The notes beneath the pieces were generated by a model, which had not been told where the DNA came from, did no database searches, and saw only the letters and a program-made list of their open reading frames with translations. A DNA stretch of 37,104 nt from positions 792 through 37,895 of the forward strand of contig NZ_BMRI01000025.1 in assembly GCF_014648555.1 (NCBI RefSeq). Reading direction: 5' to 3'. A program made the translations under genes and the position numbers. The DNA comes from Kitasatospora griseola (lineage in GTDB: Bacteria; Actinomycetota; Actinomycetes; Streptomycetales; Streptomycetaceae). This document shows, piece by piece, positions 15,318 through 22,827 of this stretch (positions are counted from its first letter, which is position 1; every line of letters starts with the position of its first letter).

Positions 15318-17096
15318 ATGGGACGTCGGGTTCGGGGTTGGGTGTTCGGGCTGGCGGTGTGGTGGCTGTGGATGCCGCTGCTCGCCGGACTGGTGTGGGT
15401 GGTGAAGCATGCAGTGTTCGGGGGGTTCGGGCCGCAGGATCAGAGCTACCGGCTGTGGTTGAGGCGGGAGTTCCTGCCGCACGGCGGGTTGGTGGATGCC
15501 GCGCCGTTGTTCTGGTTCTGGGTCGCGGTGGGGTTGTGCGGCACGGTCTGGGCGGTGGTGTACGCCGTGGACGAGACGGGGGTGGGCTTCGGCGGATGGC
15601 GGGCGCGGGTCGCCGTCTCGGTGGTGGTGCTGGCGCTGGCCGGTTCGCTGGTGCGCGCCGGGACGGGCATGTGGGACGACGACAAGGACGCGGGGCGGTT
15701 CTACGCGGCGGCGACGATCCTGGACGTGCCGGCGGGCGGCGCGGGCGCGCCGCGTTCGGTGCTGCCGGTGACGGAGCACAGTCGCCCCGGTGACGGCGCC
15801 CGGTGCGACCTGGTGGGCACATCGGACGTGCCGGCCTGCGTGAAGACCGCGTCGATGCCGGACTTCGACTTCGAGGCGCGCACCGCCTCGTACGCAGCGG
15901 CGACCAAGGCCCTCACCGACAGCGCGGGCCTGTCCTCGGGCATCCACCTGATGGGGCACAGCCTGCACTACCTGCCGGGCACGGCGGGTGGCGGCGCGTG
16001 GACGGCGGTGCTGGACGGCTCCGGCGAGCAGCCGATGGAGGGCGTCGCGGTCTGGGACGGCCGGTCGAACTCGGTGGCCAGTTGCGCGTTCCGCGGCGAC
16101 CACGCGTTCGACCGGGCGTTCGGCGGGACGGGCGCGGTCAGCCTGCGCAACCTGCTGGCCGAGCGCTTCCCCGGCCTGGTCTACAGCGAGCAGGACATCT
16201 GGGGCTACTGCGACGGCCCCGACCCGCGCACCGCGCAGCCCGTGGTGGTGATCTCGGTGGCCCGGCAGACCGCCTGGAAGCAGCGCACCGTACTGGCCCC
16301 GGCCGGGGTGCTGGTGCTGCGCGGTTCGCCGAACGGGAAGCCGGACGTGACGTACCGGGCCCAGGTCGACCCGGGTGAGCTGCCCGGGGCGGTGTACCCG
16401 GCCTCGGTGGTGCGTTCGCAGATCCACGAGGTGCAGTGGCTGGGCGGCCGCGGCGCGAAGGACGACCAGGGCTTCGGTTTCGCGCACACCTCGGCGGCCA
16501 CCAACGCGACCAACCCCGGTGAGTTCCTGCTCCGTTCGAAGGCCGACGGCCACCTGTACTACGTGACGCCGCTGGTCCCCCGGGAGAGCTCCTCCCAACT
16601 GGTGGTGGCGTTCGCCGTGCTGCAGGCCGACCGGGCCGGCGGCGGCCTCAACGACCTGCACGTGTACGTGCGCAGCGACGACGCCCCCGCGGTGAACCTG
16701 GACGTGCTGGCCAGCCGGATGGTCTCCTACATGGCCCAGCAGACCTCCATCGCCATCAGCGCCGGCCAGGGCGGCGCCCTCCAGGAGCTCGTCCCGTTCG
16801 GCCGTGACATGTGGCGCGGCTTCGTCGACTTCAACGGTCAGACCCAGGACTACATCGACCTGTCCGGCGACGCGACGGTCACCCCCAACCTGGTCTCCCT
16901 GACCAGCCCGATCACACCGCCGGGCGGCCAGCCGCAACCCCAGCCGTCCGGCCAACCGACCGGTCAGCCCACCGGTCAACCGACCGGTCAGCCCGCGTCC
17001 GGCTGCGGCGGCGATCCGAACCAGTTGACGACCACCCAGCTCGCCGCCTGCGTCGCCGAGTTGTCGAAGACCCTGCAGGGCCGCGTGCACGACTAG
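15318..17096 (+). CDS. Membrane-anchored protein of unknown function with C-terminal GQPT repeats
   Basis: 592 residues, family not recognised. Three hydrophobic segments near the N-terminus (about 8-30 FGLAVWWLWMPLLAGLVW; 60-83 LFWFWVAVGLCGTVWAVVYAV; 92-110 VAVSVVVLALAGSLV) are followed by a large soluble domain of about 450 residues that is probably extracytoplasmic. Near its end the domain has a Pro/Gln/Gly/Thr linker with GQPT repeated three times, then a short tail with two cysteines (CGG, ACVAEL) that could pair. Cysteines recur in the soluble domain (CDLVGTSDVPAC), which also suggests an exported, disulfide-bearing protein. ATG 15318 follows GGAGGAGGGG. It is followed by a strong hairpin at 17111. 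No operon partner is evident. Confidence 0.85.
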   Translation: MGRRVRGWVFGLAVWWLWMPLLAGLVWVVKHAVFGGFGPQDQSYRLWLRREFLPHGGLVDAAPLFWFWVAVGLCGTVWAVVYAVDETGVGFGGWRARVAVSVVVLALAGSLVRAGTGMWDDDKDAGRFYAAATILDVPAGGAGAPRSVLPVTEHSRPGDGARCDLVGTSDVPACVKTASMPDFDFEARTASYAAATKALTDSAGLSSGIHLMGHSLHYLPGTAGGGAWTAVLDGSGEQPMEGVAVWDGRSNSVASCAFRGDHAFDRAFGGTGAVSLRNLLAERFPGLVYSEQDIWGYCDGPDPRTAQPVVVISVARQTAWKQRTVLAPAGVLVLRGSPNGKPDVTYRAQVDPGELPGAVYPASVVRSQIHEVQWLGGRGAKDDQGFGFAHTSAATNATNPGEFLLRSKADGHLYYVTPLVPRESSSQLVVAFAVLQADRAGGGLNDLHVYVRSDDAPAVNLDVLASRMVSYMAQQTSIAISAGQGGALQELVPFGRDMWRGFVDFNGQTQDYIDLSGDATVTPNLVSLTSPITPPGGQPQPQPSGQPTGQPTGQPTGQPASGCGGDPNQLTTTQLAACVAELSKTLQGRVHD

Positions 17097-17110
17097 ACCG
17101 TCCGCCCGTG

Positions 17111-17147
17111 CCCGCCCCGACCGGGATAAACCACTGGTCGGGGTGGG
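17111..17147 (+). terminator. Strong hairpin terminator after membrane-protein gene
   Basis: CCCGCCCCGACC (17111-17122) and GGTCGGGGTGGG (17136-17147) pair over 12 bp with one G-U, with a 13-base loop containing ATAAA. It is 14 bp past the stop at 17096 and 32 bp before the next start, so it separates two plus-strand units. Confidence 0.65.
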
Positions 17148-17179
17148 TACGGTGGGGTGATCGAGGAGAGGGGTCCGCG

Positions 17180-18326
17180 GTGGCACCGCCGAGCATCGAG
17201 GCGGCCCGGGTGTGGCAGCGTCGGCTGCGGGACGTCGCGGCGGGGCTGACGGAGCGCGAACTGGACGCGGTGGAAGCCCGGTTCGGCTTCCGTTTCGCAG
17301 CCGACCACCGGGCGTTCCTGGCCGCGGGCCTGCCGACCGGGCCCAACTGGCCGGACTGGCGGTACGGCGATCCCGAGCGGCTGCGCGAGTGGCTCGCCCG
17401 GCCGGTCGAGGGCGTGCTGTTCGACGTGCGTCGGAACGGGTTCTGGTACCCGAGCTGGGGGGCGCGGCCCAAGGACGTGACGGAACGGGAGCGGGTCGCC
17501 CGGGCCGCGCTGGCGTCCGTGCCGCAGTCAGGGCCTGTCCGGCCTGGCGCCGCTGCGCGGCCACCGCTACCTGCCGCCGGCGCCGTTCGGGCCGGGGCAC
17601 CCGGTGCTGTCGGCGCATCAGACCGACATCGTCGAGTACGGCCACGACCTGGTCGACTGGCTGCGGATCACGGTCACCGGCACTCCCGGCCGCCGCGACG
17701 CGCGGCCCGTGTTCACCGTCCCGTTCTGGTGGTACTTCGTGGCGGTCGATCCGGAGGGCGCGTTCACCACTCCGCACGATCCGACGGCGACCACCGCGGC
17801 CGAGGCGGTGGAGTACCTGCGGATGCTGGCGCTGGAGCGGCTGGTGGGCCGTCAGGTGGACGACGAGCAGCTGATCGTCGCGGGTCCGGTGGCGGACGCG
17901 CTCGGCGTCGACGCACCCTCGCTGCCGCTGCTGGCCGGGCTCACGGACCACGGGTCCGCGGTGGGCCTCTTCGAACAGGTGCTGGCGGAGCTCGGCCTCG
18001 CCGACTCCCTGCCCGCCGACGACACCGGCCTGCCGTACGAGCGGGCCCGCTGGGAACTCGTCCGCTGGTGGCTGCGCCTGATCGTGGACGGCGGGCTGCG
18101 CGCCCCGACCGGCGCGGGCGTGGTCGCCCACGGCGGCTGGGCCCTCCTGGACCGCCCGGAGTCGCTGCGTCCGCTGGTCGATCTCTCCCCGGAACGGCTC
18201 TCCCCGGACGCGCTCGACCGGACCGACCTGGCCCGCGCGATCGTCTCCGAGGCCGGCCGCCTGTTGGCCGGCCCGTGGCCGCCGCCGGCGGCGGGGCCTC
18301 AGGCTCCGCTCGCGCCCTGCTCGTAG
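17180..18326 (+). pseudogene. SUKH-type gene with fused C-terminal domain, frameshifted
   Basis: The first frame (GTG 17180, after GGAGAGGGG) encodes a SUKH-like start: LTERELDAVEARFGFRFAADHRAFLAAGLP, then GVLFDVRRNGFWYPSWG and RARAALASVPQ-type sequence. Near 17528 the sense moves to the next frame (GLAPLRGHRYLPPAP, HPVLSAHQTDIVEYGHDLVDWL) and continues to TAG at 18324-18326. Reading CAG then CTG across the junction requires seven extra bases (17528-17534) or a net +1. After PFWWYF, where SUKH domains usually end, the frame continues into a second domain (EAVEYLRMLALERLVGRQV, LPLLAGL, RARWELVRWWLRLIVDG), known to me only as a hypothetical neighbour of SUKH genes. The fusion may therefore reflect a lost stop. 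Its end overlaps the convergent MarR gene by 28 bp. Confidence 0.75.
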
Positions 18327-18781
18327 GCGGTCATCGTCCGGACGAACACCGCCCGTTCGGTCGGGGTGAGCGGGGCGAACGCGGCCTGCCAGGCGGCCGC
18401 GCCGTTGGCGAGCCAGTGCTCGACGGCGGTGCGGGTGGCGGGGTCGGAGGTGAGGGAGACGATGGTGCGGCGGCGGTCCTCGGGGTCGGGGCGGCGTTCC
18501 AGGACGCCCTGACGGGTGAGGTCGCCGACCATCAGGCTGACGGTGGTGGGGGCGACTTCGAGGCGGGCGGCCAGCGTGCCGACCGGCATCGGGCCGTCGT
18601 AGACCAGGTAGGAGAGCAACGACAGGTGCCGGGGCGCGAGTTGGAAGCCGGCCAGTGCGTCGGGGACGGCGATCCGCTTGACCCGGGCCGCGACCCGGGG
18701 CATCAGCAGCAGCATGGCCCGGACGGCGTCCGGTGCGGTGAGGCCGCCGTCCGGCTCGTGCTCGGACTCCGCGTGGGCCAT
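18299..18781 (-). CDS. MarR-family transcriptional regulator
   Basis: 160-residue winged-helix regulator. The core has QLAPRHLSLLSYLVYDGPMPVGTLAARLEVAPTTVSLMVGDL, followed by the wing GVLERRPDPEDRRRTIVSLT with the DxRxR signature. The dimerisation helices lie at both ends. ATG 18781 (MAHAESEHEPDGG). It lies 61 bp downstream of the deazaflavin/hemerythrin gene on the same strand and is probably cotranscribed with it. The palindrome TTTGC-AA-GCAAA at that gene's promoter is a likely binding site, giving autoregulation. Its 3' end overlaps the 3' end of the frameshifted SUKH gene. Confidence 0.9.
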   Translation of the reverse strand: MAHAESEHEPDGGLTAPDAVRAMLLLMPRVAARVKRIAVPDALAGFQLAPRHLSLLSYLVYDGPMPVGTLAARLEVAPTTVSLMVGDLTRQGVLERRPDPEDRRRTIVSLTSDPATRTAVEHWLANGAAAWQAAFAPLTPTERAVFVRTMTAYEQGASGA

Positions 18782-18842
18782 CCGGTCTCCTCCGCGCTGT
18801 CCGATTCCTGGCCGCCGGACCTCACCGTACCGGACGGGCCGG

Positions 18843-19700
18843 TCAGCGCGGCGGGTGCGGGGCGGACGGCGGGAGCAGGTGGGTCTCCTCGTAGGCGAAG
18901 TGGGCTTCCAGCCCGTCGGTGAGCCGGTCGAGTTCGGCGCGCAGCTCGGCGGGGTCGGTGTCGGGTGCGGCGAGGCGGTCCTCGAAGCGGGTGAGCGCTT
19001 CGGCGACGGTGCGGTGTTCGGCGCGCAGCCGGGCGAGGGCAGGGATCAGCTGGGGGTACTGCCGCTCGAAGGCGGTGAACGCGCCGTCCTCGCGGGTGTG
19101 GTGCAGGCCGAGGCCGTAGCAGAACTGCAGGCAGTGCTCCCGCAGTTGGGCGGCGAGGTCGGGTCCGGGGACGGGACCGGCCTGGTCCAGTCGGGTGCGC
19201 AGGTCGGCGAGTTGGCGGCGCAGGTCCTCGTGGTGGAGCTGGAGTTGGCCGACCACCCGGGCGGCGAGCGCGGGGTCGACGGACAGGTCGAGCGGGTGCA
19301 GCGCGAGGACCGGGATGGTGCGGTCGGTGCGGGCGGCGTAGTCGGCGAACGACGGTACGCGGCGGGCCTGTTCGGCGTACTGGCGGTCGCGTTCGGCGGG
19401 GTCGAGCTCGACCGGCCGGACCGAGAGGGTGGTCACGCCGCCCTCGCCGTCGGGGAGTTCGACGGTGCCGCCGCCGGCCGCGATCAGGTTGCGGTACCAC
19501 TGGGGGTGGTCGACGGCGCCCGCGTTGGAGCCGAACACCAGGTAGCGGCTGCCGTCCCGGTGGTAGGCGAGCGGCGTGGTGCGGGGCCGCCCGGTGCGTC
19601 GGCCGGCGGTGGTGAGCAGCAGGATCGCGGGGAAGCCCTCGACGTGTCCGCCCCGTGCCCGGAATTCCTCGATGACTCGCTGGTTGAACTCGTTGGCCAT
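18843..19700 (-). CDS. Deazaflavin-dependent nitroreductase-like domain fused to hemerythrin
   Basis: 285-residue two-domain protein. Residues about 1-135 are a Ddn-type (DUF385) split barrel: LLLTTAGRRTGRPRTTPLAYHRDGSRYLVFGSNAG, HPQWYRNLIAAG. That family binds F420H2 and reduces nitro compounds or quinones. Residues about 150-285 are a hemerythrin-like four-helix bundle with candidate iron ligands in QLQLHHEDLR, GLHHTREDGAF, RAEHRTVAEAL and EAHFAYEETHLLP. Joining the two suggests a cytosolic redox or oxygen/NO-linked enzyme, but the reaction is unknown. ATG 19700 follows GGGGGAGAGG. The promoter has CATAAT at 19730-19725 and a MarR-like palindrome. The MarR gene downstream is probably in the same operon. 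Confidence 0.88.
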   Translation of the reverse strand: MANEFNQRVIEEFRARGGHVEGFPAILLLTTAGRRTGRPRTTPLAYHRDGSRYLVFGSNAGAVDHPQWYRNLIAAGGGTVELPDGEGGVTTLSVRPVELDPAERDRQYAEQARRVPSFADYAARTDRTIPVLALHPLDLSVDPALAARVVGQLQLHHEDLRRQLADLRTRLDQAGPVPGPDLAAQLREHCLQFCYGLGLHHTREDGAFTAFERQYPQLIPALARLRAEHRTVAEALTRFEDRLAAPDTDPAELRAELDRLTDGLEAHFAYEETHLLPPSAPHPPR

Positions 19701-19724
19701 GGCCGAGCCTCTCCCCCGCTCCTG

Positions 19725-19742
19725 ATTATGTTTGCAAGCAAA
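19725..19742 (-). promoter_or_regulatory. MarR-type palindrome overlapping a -10 element
   Basis: TTTGC-AA-GCAAA (19731-19742) abuts the -10 candidate CATAAT (minus strand, 19730-19725). TTGC-N2-GCAA palindromes are typical MarR-family sites. Binding here would block the promoter of the deazaflavin/hemerythrin gene and, through it, the downstream marR. Confidence 0.55.
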
Positions 19743-19807
19743 GACAATCTAGGCAGGCCGCCGACGTCCGGTCAACTCCCCATCGCAGACGTTGAACTGA
19801 TGACGCG

Positions 19808-20287
19808 TCACTGGTCGTAGACCGTCACGGGCGTACCGCGCGCGGTGAGCCGGGCCGTCACCAGCGGCTCGATGCGCTCCCAGCGGCCGCCCGCCAGCCC
19901 GCACCCGATCCGCGGCATGTGGACGGAGGCGCCGAGGCGGCGGGCGTGGCCACCGAGGGCGGCGAGGGCGGTGTCGACGGCCTCGTAGCGGACCGGGACG
20001 CCGGTGGAGCGGCCGGTCCTGATGCCGCGTTGGCCGACCATGTTGGCCACCCACAGGTACGGCTCGACCTGCACCAGCTGGACGGCGCCGAGCCCGAAGT
20101 CGTTGCCGGCCCGCTCGCGGTGCCAGCGCCGGTACGCGGCCTCGGGTTCGGGCCAGCGGCGGGACAGCGCGAGCACGAAGCCCTTGCCCCAGCCGCCGAG
20201 GTCGTTGCAGACGTGCGCGACGATCCGCACGCCCTTGCCCTGCGGCGCGGTGGCGTCCCCGCGCAGGTAACTGATCGTCTGTTCCAT
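19808..20287 (-). CDS. Macro-domain protein (ADP-ribose-phosphate/ADP-ribosyl hydrolase type)
   Basis: 159-residue single macro domain: ISYLRGDATAPQ, RIVAHVCNDLGGWGKGFVLALSRRWP, GAVQLVQVEPYLWVANMVGQRGI, and HMPRIGCGLAGGRWERIEPLV. The VCND and GCGLAGG segments correspond to the ADP-ribose-binding loops. Relatives (Poa1p, ALC1-like and TARG1-like) hydrolyse ADP-ribose-1''-phosphate or ADP-ribosyl esters; the substrate here is not defined. ATG 20287 starts directly at the conserved strand. It lies downstream of the multicopper oxidase operon's last gene (42 bp gap) on the same strand, but nothing else links the two. Confidence 0.9.
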   Translation of the reverse strand: MEQTISYLRGDATAPQGKGVRIVAHVCNDLGGWGKGFVLALSRRWPEPEAAYRRWHRERAGNDFGLGAVQLVQVEPYLWVANMVGQRGIRTGRSTGVPVRYEAVDTALAALGGHARRLGASVHMPRIGCGLAGGRWERIEPLVTARLTARGTPVTVYDQ

Positions 20288-20329
20288 CCGGGCATGCTCG
20301 CAGCCGCCGCCGACACCCGCTCTCGGCGG

Positions 20330-21796
20330 TCAGTGCGCGTGGCCGACGCCCGCGTAGCTGCGTGGCACTGCGTGCTCCGTCCCCGGGGTGACGGTGACGA
20401 ACTGGCCCATCATTCCGGCGTCCTCGTGGCGTAGGAGGTGGCAGTGGTACATGTACGGCTCGACGGGGTCGTCGAAGGGGCCGAACCGGACGGCCAGGCG
20501 GACGGTGGTGCGGGCGGGGGTGAAGACGGTGTCCTTGTGGCCGCCGGTGGGGCGGCCGGCGGCGTCGAGGACCTGGAAGGCGACTTCGTGGATGTGGAAG
20601 TTGTGGGAGGTGTCGGTGCTGTTCTCGATCTCCCAGATCTCGACGGCGTTGACGGGGACGACCTCGTCGATCCGGCTCATGTCCATCGGCCGGCCGTTGA
20701 TGCCGTCCCGCCCGCTGAGGGTGAAGTGACGGACTCTCGCGCCGTCGGGCGGGACGATCGGGGCGGGCCCGGGGAGGGTGGCAGGCGGCTCGGGTGCGGG
20801 CCGGAGGTCGGCGGCGGCGACGAAGCGGATCAGGTCGAGGTTGCCCATGGCGATGTCGAGGCCGCGGTCGAGGGTGCGCAGCACGACGTTGTCGCCGGGG
20901 GCGAACTCGACCAGGAGCTCGGCGCGTTCGCCGGGGGTGAGGTCGAGGGTGTCGGTCTCGACGGGAGCGGTGAGCAGTCCGCCGTCCGTGCCGATCAGGT
21001 GGAACCGGCGGCGGTCGGTGAAGGCCAGGTGGTACATCCGGGCGTTGGAGGCGTTGAGCAGGCGCAGCCGCACCCGGGTGGTGGTGACGGCGAAGCACGG
21101 GTTGTAGGTGCCGTTGACCAGGATGCGGTCGCCGAGGATGCCGAAGGGTCCCTTGAGCGGGTCGCCGTCGAGTTGGCCGCGGTCGGTGAGCTTCTTGTCC
21201 TGGAGGATCAGCGGGATGTCGTCGGTGCCGTAGACGGTGGGCAGTTCGGCGTCCTGGCCGTCGTCGATCAGGAACAGGCCGGCCAGGCCGCGGTAGACGT
21301 GCTGGGAGGTGGCCCCGTGCGGGTGGGGGTGGTACCAGGTGGTGGCGGCGGGCTGGTCGACGGTCCAGGTGGGGGTCCAGCGGGTGCCGGCGGGGATCAG
21401 TTGGTGCGGTCCGCCGTCCATCGCGGCGGGCAGCCGCATGCCGTGCCAGTGGACGGTGCTGGCCTCGGGCAGGGCGTTGCGGACGGTCATCGCGACCTTG
21501 TCGCCGCGGCTCGCCCGCAGCGTGGGGCCGAGGTAGGAGCCGTTGAAGCCCCAGGTGGTGGTGGGTTTGCCCGGCAGCAGGGCGGACTGGCCGACGAACA
21601 TGATGAGTTCGTAGCGGCGGACGCCGTCGGGCTCCGGGGCGGGGTGCAGCAGCGGCGGGATCCGCAGCGGGGTGGACAGGTCGAGCGGCGGGGGTGCGAG
21701 GTGGTGCTCGGGGTCCGATCCGCAGCCGGCGGCCAGGCCCGCCGTCCCGGCGGCGCCGGAGAGCGCGGAGAGGGCGAGGAAGGTCCGCCGGTTCAC
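20330..21796 (-). CDS. Multicopper oxidase, probable Tat-exported lipoprotein
   Basis: Laccase-like three-domain oxidase of 488 residues acting outside the membrane. The N-terminus NRRTFLALSALSGAAG carries a twin-arginine and is followed by the lipobox LAAGC, so it is probably a Tat-exported lipoprotein. Copper ligands are complete: HWHG, HPHPHG, HNFHIHE and the C-terminal HCHLLRHEDAGMM (a Met axial type-1 ligand is present). GTG 21796 overlaps the stop of the preceding LLM oxidoreductase (GTGA), implying translational coupling. It is unusual to find an extracytoplasmic copper oxidase coupled to a hydantoin/pyrimidine-type pathway. Candidate roles are phenolic oxidation or copper handling. 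Confidence 0.93.
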   Translation of the reverse strand: MNRRTFLALSALSGAAGTAGLAAGCGSDPEHHLAPPPLDLSTPLRIPPLLHPAPEPDGVRRYELIMFVGQSALLPGKPTTTWGFNGSYLGPTLRASRGDKVAMTVRNALPEASTVHWHGMRLPAAMDGGPHQLIPAGTRWTPTWTVDQPAATTWYHPHPHGATSQHVYRGLAGLFLIDDGQDAELPTVYGTDDIPLILQDKKLTDRGQLDGDPLKGPFGILGDRILVNGTYNPCFAVTTTRVRLRLLNASNARMYHLAFTDRRRFHLIGTDGGLLTAPVETDTLDLTPGERAELLVEFAPGDNVVLRTLDRGLDIAMGNLDLIRFVAAADLRPAPEPPATLPGPAPIVPPDGARVRHFTLSGRDGINGRPMDMSRIDEVVPVNAVEIWEIENSTDTSHNFHIHEVAFQVLDAAGRPTGGHKDTVFTPARTTVRLAVRFGPFDDPVEPYMYHCHLLRHEDAGMMGQFVTVTPGTEHAVPRSYAGVGHAH

Positions 21797-22794
21797 GGGG
21801 TCAGCGCCGGGATGATGTGCGTCCCGTAGGCGTCGATGACGGCTTCGCGGGCGTCGTGCATCGCGTAGATCGCGAACTGGTCGACGCCCAACTCCCGCAG
21901 GGCGTTGAGCTTTTCGAGGTGCGCCTGGACGGGGCCGAGCAGGCAGAACCGGTCCACGACGGCGTCGGGGACGAAGTCGGTGGAGGGGTTTCCGGCCCGG
22001 CCGTGGTGGCTGTAGTCGTAACCGTGCCGGTTCTTGATGTAGGCGGTGAGTTCCTCGGGGACGGCGTCCGAGTGCTCGCCGTACCGGGCGACCAGGTCGG
22101 CGACGTGGTTGCCGACCATGCCGCCGAACCAGCGGCACTGTTCGCGGGCGTGGTCGAGGTCGTCGCCGACGTAGGCGGGCGCGGCGACGCAGACGGTGAT
22201 CGAGGCGGGGTCGCGGCCGGCCTCCTCGGCGGCGCGGCGGACGGCCTTGACCATCCATTCGGTGAGGTAGGGGTCGGCGAGTTGGAGGATGAAGCCGTCG
22301 GCCTTCTGGCCGGTCAGGGCGAGCGCCTTGGGTCCGTAGGCGGCCATCCACACCGGCAGTCGGCCGTTCTTGATCCACGGGATGCGGATCGGGCTGCCGT
22401 CGACGACGGCCTCGCGGCCCTCGGCGAGGTCGCGGATGGCGTCGACGGCGGCGCCGAGCCGGGCCAGCGTGTTGGGCCGCCGGCCGGCCACCCGCATCGC
22501 GGAGTCGCCGCGGCCGATGCCGCAGACGGTGCGGTTGCCGTACATGTCGTTCAGGGTGGCGAAGGTGGAGGCGGTCACCTCCCAGCTACGGGTGCCGGGG
22601 TTGGTGACCATCGGGCCGACGTGCAGCCGCTCGGTGTGTTCGAGGATCCGGCTGTGGATCACGAACGGCTCCTGCCACAGCACGGCGGAGTCGAAGGTCC
22701 AGCCGTAGCGGAAGCCGTTGCGTTCGGCGCGGCGCATCAGGTCGACGACCTTCGCGGCCGGCGGGTCGGTCTGCAGGACGAGTCCGAAGTCCAC
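21793..22794 (-). CDS. LLM-class F420-dependent oxidoreductase (TIGR03842 type)
   Basis: Luciferase-like TIM-barrel enzyme of 333 residues: MDFGLVLQTDPPAAKVVDLMRRAE, FRYGWTFDS, VGPMVTNPGTRSWEVTAS, and the phosphate-binding GIGRGDSAMRVAGRRP. This branch is usually annotated as F420-dependent and is often found beside hydantoinases in actinomycetes; its reaction has not been shown. Start GTG 22794 has GGGG nine bases upstream. It is 33 bp after hydA and overlaps the start of the multicopper oxidase by four bases (GTGA). In a uracil-type pathway an LLM enzyme could do RutA-like ring opening or supply a reduction; this is speculation. Confidence 0.88.
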   Translation of the reverse strand: MDFGLVLQTDPPAAKVVDLMRRAERNGFRYGWTFDSAVLWQEPFVIHSRILEHTERLHVGPMVTNPGTRSWEVTASTFATLNDMYGNRTVCGIGRGDSAMRVAGRRPNTLARLGAAVDAIRDLAEGREAVVDGSPIRIPWIKNGRLPVWMAAYGPKALALTGQKADGFILQLADPYLTEWMVKAVRRAAEEAGRDPASITVCVAAPAYVGDDLDHAREQCRWFGGMVGNHVADLVARYGEHSDAVPEELTAYIKNRHGYDYSHHGRAGNPSTDFVPDAVVDRFCLLGPVQAHLEKLNALRELGVDQFAIYAMHDAREAVIDAYGTHIIPALTP

Positions 22795-22827
22795 GGCGGA
22801 GTTCCCCAGGGTCGGTGGTGGAAGCGG

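Noticed and set aside
16920..17000. Tandem DNA repeats as a possible mobile-element or CRISPR-like array
   Set aside because: They encode the GQPT linker repeat in frame; the period is short and uninterrupted by spacers.
14157..18131. Very long minus-strand open frame of over 1300 codons
   Set aside because: It runs opposite the AraC, membrane-protein and SUKH genes; absence of stops reflects GC content, and its sequence is low in complexity with no domains.
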